Shown here: positions 60,982-64,000 of the stretch, one piece after another | Layout of the letters: each line of letters starts with the position of its first letter | Position numbering within the stretch: the stretch's first letter is position 1 | Source of the DNA: Celeribacter indicus | Lineage (GTDB): Bacteria; Pseudomonadota; Alphaproteobacteria; Rhodobacterales; Rhodobacteraceae | Direction of reading: 5' to 3' | Length of the DNA: 64,000 nucleotides | Assembly: GCF_000819565.1 (NCBI RefSeq) | Contig: NZ_CP004394.1 | Span: 62,001-126,000, forward strand | The notes under the pieces: model-generated | The model's database searches: none | What the model was told of the DNA's origin: nothing | The model's input: the letters and a program-made list of their open reading frames with translations, nothing else | Translations under genes and position numbers: made by a program

Positions 60982-61833
60982 CTATTGCACCGCCGCGGGC
61001 ATCGCGGTGCCGAACCCGCGCGCCAGTTCTTCCGGCATCGGAACCGCCTTGCGCGTCGACAGGTCGACCATGACGATGCACTGGGCGGCGCTCGCGATCA
61101 CGGTCCCCGTGGTCGCGGAATAGAGGTCGTGGCGGATCACCGCCGACTTGCCGGTCACCGCGGCGATCACCGAACGCGCGCTCAGGATCGTGCTTTCCGG
61201 ACAGAAGACATGGCGCGTCGTCTTCATCTCCACCGCCATCCGGCTGATGCCTGTGCGGGCGACGAATTCGGGGGTGAAGCCGAGCGCGTTGAGCAGCCCG
61301 TGGGACGCGATGGAGACGAAATTCATCATCCCGTCGGAAGACAGGTCGCCGGTATGGTCGCGCGCCTCCGTCGGCACGGGGCCGAGAATGACGTCGCGCG
61401 CCGCCTCCCCCTCCCGGAGCGGAACGAAATCGCCGGGCGGAAGGCCCCGCGGCAGCGCATGTGTGGCGGCCCCGGCGGGAAAGGCCCCGACCTGCGGCAC
61501 CGGGCCGGGCGTTCGGTCGAGCGCGGTGGCCGACAGCCTGCCGTGGCTTTCGATCAGGTGGAGAAGCGCCCCGGCCTGCGGGCCCCCGGTCAGCACGCCC
61601 GAACGCACCCGCACCGGCGCGCCGGAAAAGAGCTCCCGATGATAGCGCAGATGCCGGGTGGTCACGGAGGCCGCGCCCGGATTGGACGCGCCGCAGAGGA
61701 CCGCCGCGGCTTCGGAGGCGGCCTGGGCCGCCCGCGAATAGAAGCGCACGTTCCAGTGGCCGTTATGGTCGCATTCCCACTGGTTCACCTTGGTGACATG
61801 GGTCAGCACGCCGTCCTGTTCCACCCGCTCCAT
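60982..61833 (-). CDS. hotdog thioesterase-like protein (283 aa)
   Basis: A second double-hotdog protein: HVTKVNQWECDHNGHWNVRFYSRAAQAASEAAAVL (D-H-N-G-H-W-N active-site region, close to the classic D-x-N-G-H-xxN of acyl-CoA thioesterases) and a C-terminal half from about residue 150. It is a tandem paralog of 60099-60968; both end with a ...DL-RKAVP-PEE/EFI motif. It begins 2 nt after the SDR stop, so the two are translationally coupled. The ATG at 61833 is chosen because longer in-frame starts lie inside the SDR gene. Confidence 0.77.
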   Translation of the reverse strand: MERVEQDGVLTHVTKVNQWECDHNGHWNVRFYSRAAQAASEAAAVLCGASNPGAASVTTRHLRYHRELFSGAPVRVRSGVLTGGPQAGALLHLIESHGRLSATALDRTPGPVPQVGAFPAGAATHALPRGLPPGDFVPLREGEAARDVILGPVPTEARDHTGDLSSDGMMNFVSIASHGLLNALGFTPEFVARTGISRMAVEMKTTRHVFCPESTILSARSVIAAVTGKSAVIRHDLYSATTGTVIASAAQCIVMVDLSTRKAVPMPEELARGFGTAMPAAVQ

Positions 61834-61835
61834 CC

Positions 61836-62681
61836 TCACAGCGCCCTGAGGTTGCGGACCTTCGAGGGCACCATGTTGTGCTGGCGCCCGCCGTCGACCA
61901 GAAGATCGGCGCCGGAGATGAAGCTGCCCGCGGGCGAGGCGAGATAGGCCACCGCTTCGGCGATGTCCCCGATCTGGCCGAGGCGCCCGAGCGAGGTGCG
62001 CTCGATCTCCGCGGAGAAGCGTTCGGGATCGTCGGCCATGCGGTTGATCCCGCCCGTGCCGCCGATCGGACCGGGGGCGACGTTGTTCACATGGATGTTG
62101 TAGCGGCCCCATTCGACCGCCAGCGTATGCGCCATGGAAATCAGCCCCGCCTTTGCCGCCGCCGCGTTGACCGACCCCGGCCAGCTCTGCCAGGCGAAGG
62201 GGGAGACGATATTGACGATCCGCCCGCCCTGCTCGGCCTTGCTGAGCGGCTCGAAGGCCGCCTTGCAACAGGCCCAGGCGCCGTTGAGATTGATGTCGAT
62301 CAACACTTTCCAGCCGTTTTCCGTCAATTCCTCGGCCGGCGTGTGGAACAGCCCCGCGGCACAGTTCACCAGGATGTCAAGCGAGCCCAGGCGCGCGACG
62401 GTCTGCGCCACCGCCGCCTCCACCGCCGCAAAGTCGCGGATGTCCGTGGGCACCGCCAGCGTCTCGATCCCCTCGGAGTCGAGCGCGGTGCGGGCGGAGT
62501 TCAGCACCTCCTCCTTGCGGCTCACGATCGCGACCTTCGCGCCGAGGAGCCCGAGCGTGCGCGCGATGCCGAAGCCGATGCCGGTGCCCCCTCCGGTGAC
62601 AAAGGCCGTGCGGCCCCTGAGCATGTCCCTTGCGAATGTCTCGAACGGGCTGCGCGGGTTTTCGGGCGCTGTATCGGCCAT
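61836..62681 (-). CDS. SDR resembling 2,4-dienoyl-CoA reductase (281 aa)
   Basis: SDR fold with VTGGGTGIGFGIARTLG (cofactor motif, about residues 30-46) and NCAAGLFHTPAEEL. The usual YxxxK is missing: the segment reads VNAAAAKAGLISMAHTLAVEW, with Ala at the Tyr position. This, and the following APGPIGGTGGINRM, are features of the peroxisomal and mitochondrial-type 2,4-dienoyl-CoA reductases. It may therefore reduce conjugated double bonds of unsaturated acyl-CoA intermediates. It lies 28 nt downstream of the OB-fold gene in the operon from 63218. Confidence 0.83.
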   Translation of the reverse strand: MADTAPENPRSPFETFARDMLRGRTAFVTGGGTGIGFGIARTLGLLGAKVAIVSRKEEVLNSARTALDSEGIETLAVPTDIRDFAAVEAAVAQTVARLGSLDILVNCAAGLFHTPAEELTENGWKVLIDINLNGAWACCKAAFEPLSKAEQGGRIVNIVSPFAWQSWPGSVNAAAAKAGLISMAHTLAVEWGRYNIHVNNVAPGPIGGTGGINRMADDPERFSAEIERTSLGRLGQIGDIAEAVAYLASPAGSFISGADLLVDGGRQHNMVPSKVRNLRAL

Positions 62682-62709
62682 TCCTGTCTCCTTCTCCGGC
62701 GGGTTGGTC

Positions 62710-63102
62710 TCAGCTGCGTTTGAACTGCGGCAGGGTGTCGCCCTGGGCGTTCGTCTCGAAGGTGACGCGCACCTCGTCGCCGATCCGCACCCCGAGCGCG
62801 TCCTCGCCCACGAGGTTGGTGATCATGCGCGGACCTTCCTCGACCCGCACGGCGGCGACCACATAGGGCACCTTGTCGCGGAACTCCGGCAGCGGCGCGC
62901 GGCGCACGACGGTGAAGCTTTCCACCCGGCCGCGCCCCGTGCTCTCGATCCACTCGGGCGTCTCCTCCCAGCAGCTCGCACAATGGAAGCGCGGCGGAAA
63001 CTGCACGGTGCCGCAGGCGCCGCATTTCTGGAACATCAGGCGGCCGTCGCGCGCGCCTTCCCAATAGGCGACGGAATCGCCGTTCTCCAAGCTGCCGGTC
63101 AT
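62710..63102 (-). CDS. DUF35/OB-fold zinc-ribbon acyl-CoA-associated protein
   Basis: 130 residues with an N-terminal zinc ribbon CGACGTVQFPPRFHCASCW (two CxxC pairs, about residues 29-47) followed by an OB-fold (GRGRVESFTVVRRAPLPEF ... ALGVRIGDEVRVTFE). This family pairs with SCP2-type thiolase-like proteins in lipid-transfer aldolases and hydratases. The Cys-less thiolase-like protein at 51990 is the only such candidate in the window. First gene of the four-gene unit; the ATG at 63102 follows GAGAGGAC. Confidence 0.88.
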   Translation of the reverse strand: MTGSLENGDSVAYWEGARDGRLMFQKCGACGTVQFPPRFHCASCWEETPEWIESTGRGRVESFTVVRRAPLPEFRDKVPYVVAAVRVEEGPRMITNLVGEDALGVRIGDEVRVTFETNAQGDTLPQFKRS

Positions 63103-63217
63103 GTCGGTCCTCTCTCGTTGTCGCGGGATGCCGGCCCGGCCGCCTGCGCAGCCGGACGGAGGGGCGCGCAGGACACGCGGGATGCAGCCCTGCACCCTGT
63201 CCTGATGCGGATCCCGT

Positions 63218-63233
63218 CGCAAATCCCGTGCCA
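63218..63233 (-). promoter_or_regulatory. sigma-54 promoter for the OB-fold-SDR-thioesterase operon
   Basis: Minus-strand TGGCACGGGATTTGCG is a perfect core match between the rpoN stop (63258) and the OB-fold ATG (63102), with a leader of about 105 nt. The gap between the two genes holds nothing else I can identify. Confidence 0.8.
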
Positions 63234-63257
63234 CCGACCGGGGGAGGCGGCGGCGGA

Positions 63258-64000
63258 TCAGGCGCAGACCGCCTCCGTTCCGATCGCCTGCGCGCGCTTC
63301 ATCCGCTTGCGCTTCTGCGAGGTCGGGATATGCAGCATCTCGCGGTATTTGGCCACCGTCCGGCGCGCGATGTCGATGCCTTCCGCCTGGAGCGCGGCCA
63401 TGATCGCGCTGTCCGACAGCACGGTGGCCGCCGTCTCCGCCTCGATCATGTGGCGGATCTTCTGGCGCACGGTCTCCGCCGACAGCTCCTCGCTGCCATC
63501 CGTCGAACCGAGCGAATTCATGAAGAAGAACTTCAGCTCGAACATGCCGCGCGGGGTCATCATGTATTTGTCCGTCGTCGCCCGGCACACGGTGGATTCA
63601 TGCAGCCCCACCGCCTCCGCCACATCGCGCAGATAGAGCGGTTTCAGATGTTCGAGCCCCTGCTCGAAGAAGGCGCGCTGCCGCGTCACGATCTCGGTCG
63701 CGACCCGCAGGATCGTCTGGGCCCGCTGGTCGACATTGCGCACCAGCCAGTTCGCGTTCCTCATGCAGTCGGTGACGAAACGGGCGTCCTCCACCCCGCG
63801 GCTCGCCTGCCGGATCTCCGCGTAATATTCCCGGTCCACCAGAACCCGCGGCATCAGGCTCGTGTTCAGCTCGACGGAGATGCGCCCGTCCTCGTGCATC
63901 TCCACCTGAACGTCCGGCAGCGCCGGCAGCACCGGATCGGTGTCGAAACAACGGCCCGGACGCGGGTCGAGTTCGCGGATCTTCCGGGCCAGCTCCATCA
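63258..64000 (-). CDS. rpoN: RNA polymerase sigma-54 factor, C-terminal part (5' end outside window)
   Basis: About 247 residues of the C-terminal half of RpoN, reading in from the right edge. The core-binding end is visible (LARKIRELDPRPGRCFD), then VEMHEDGRISVELNTSLMPRVLVDREYY. The central region LRDVAEAVGLHESTVCRATTDKYMMTPRGMFELKFFF contains the helix-turn-helix, and the RpoN box is ARRTVAKYRE, which reads the -24 element. The frame has no stop to the edge, and the Met near 63998 is internal, not the start. It lies beside a gene set with sigma-54 promoters, so it may be a locus-dedicated copy. Whether the genome has another rpoN cannot be seen here. Confidence 0.96.
   Translation of the reverse strand, partial: MELARKIRELDPRPGRCFDTDPVLPALPDVQVEMHEDGRISVELNTSLMPRVLVDREYYAEIRQASRGVEDARFVTDCMRNANWLVRNVDQRAQTILRVATEIVTRQRAFFEQGLEHLKPLYLRDVAEAVGLHESTVCRATTDKYMMTPRGMFELKFFFMNSLGSTDGSEELSAETVRQKIRHMIEAETAATVLSDSAIMAALQAEGIDIARRTVAKYREMLHIPTSQKRKRMKRAQAIGTEAVCA

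Noticed and set aside
1..64000. CRISPR arrays, tRNA or rRNA genes, phage attachment sites, replication origin
   Set aside because: I saw no short regularly spaced repeats, cloverleaf-like sequences, rRNA segments, integrase genes or origin-like repeats while reading the window.

Overview
The window comes from a GC-rich proteobacterium. By eye the GC is well above 65%, with strong G/C at third codon positions. TRAP transporters, CoxM/S/G/L-like molybdo-hydroxylase genes, many acyl-CoA genes and short gene overlaps suggest an alphaproteobacterium, perhaps Rhodobacterales. This placement is an inference. I see no rRNA, tRNA, CRISPR, transposase or phage gene.

The window is one large catabolic locus. 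Its outstanding feature is regulatory. I find 20 matches to the sigma-54 -24/-12 promoter (TGGCAC-N5-TTGC). All lie just upstream of genes or operons and point the right way, and fourteen of them form seven back-to-back pairs in divergent intergenic regions. The window also encodes a PAS/AAA+/Fis sigma-54 activator (38526-40184) and the C-terminal part of a sigma-54 factor (63258-64000, cut by the right edge). Almost every transcription unit therefore looks like part of one sigma-54 regulon. The exceptions are the activator, the thiolase-ADH-ALDH unit at 56351-60044, and rpoN, whose start is outside the window.

Layout: 1-956, ABC-type binding protein (partial, minus). 1186-3356, amidohydrolase and TRAP binding protein. 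3402-13424, a ten-gene minus-strand operon for CoA ligation and beta-oxidation-like steps. 13614-15848, alcohol dehydrogenase and a second TRAP binding protein. 15929-17714, CoxM-, CoxS- and CoxG-like genes. 18017-21139, NDP-forming acyl-CoA synthetase and a DMT permease. 21155-23364, acyl-CoA dehydrogenase and HIBADH-like enzyme. 23886-26356, AbrB-family membrane protein and MmgE/PrpD protein. 26372-32194, complete TRAP transporter with ALDH and ADH. 32483-34939, GMC oxidoreductase and MBL-fold hydrolase. 35088-37436, CoxL-like large subunit. 37506-38312, crotonase. 38526-40184, activator. 40197-49145, an eight-gene operon holding the second copy of the cassette between two CoA-transferase-family genes. 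49317-50366, second amidohydrolase. 50465-51670, acyl-CoA dehydrogenase. 51990-54441, thiolase-like, MaoC and crotonase. 54543-56215, EtfBA. 56351-60044, thiolase, ADH, ALDH. 60099-63102, two thioesterases, a dienoyl-CoA-reductase-like SDR and an OB-fold protein. 63258-64000, rpoN.

The second outstanding feature is a direct duplication of 6602 bp (6848-13449 and 41300-47901, offset exactly 34452). I found no difference between the copies. It carries six genes: MenB/BadI-like crotonase, AMP-forming ligase, enoyl-CoA hydratase, SDR, acyl-CoA dehydrogenase and 3-hydroxyacyl-CoA dehydrogenase. The two copies sit in different operons. One edge falls 10 nt inside the next gene, so the cassette supplies the ribosome-binding site and the ATGAAGGGGG start to two unrelated genes.

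Taken together, the genes could import an organic acid (TRAP/ABC binding proteins), oxidise alcohol or aldehyde groups (GMC, ADHs, ALDHs, molybdo-hydroxylase), activate it to CoA (AMP- and NDP-forming ligases, CoA transferase), epimerise a 2-methyl branch (racemase-like protein), degrade it by beta-oxidation with possible BadI-type ring cleavage, and pass electrons to a dedicated ETF. The set resembles cyclohexanecarboxylate (ali/bad) or branched/cyclic terpenoid-acid catabolism. The substrate cannot be read from sequence.
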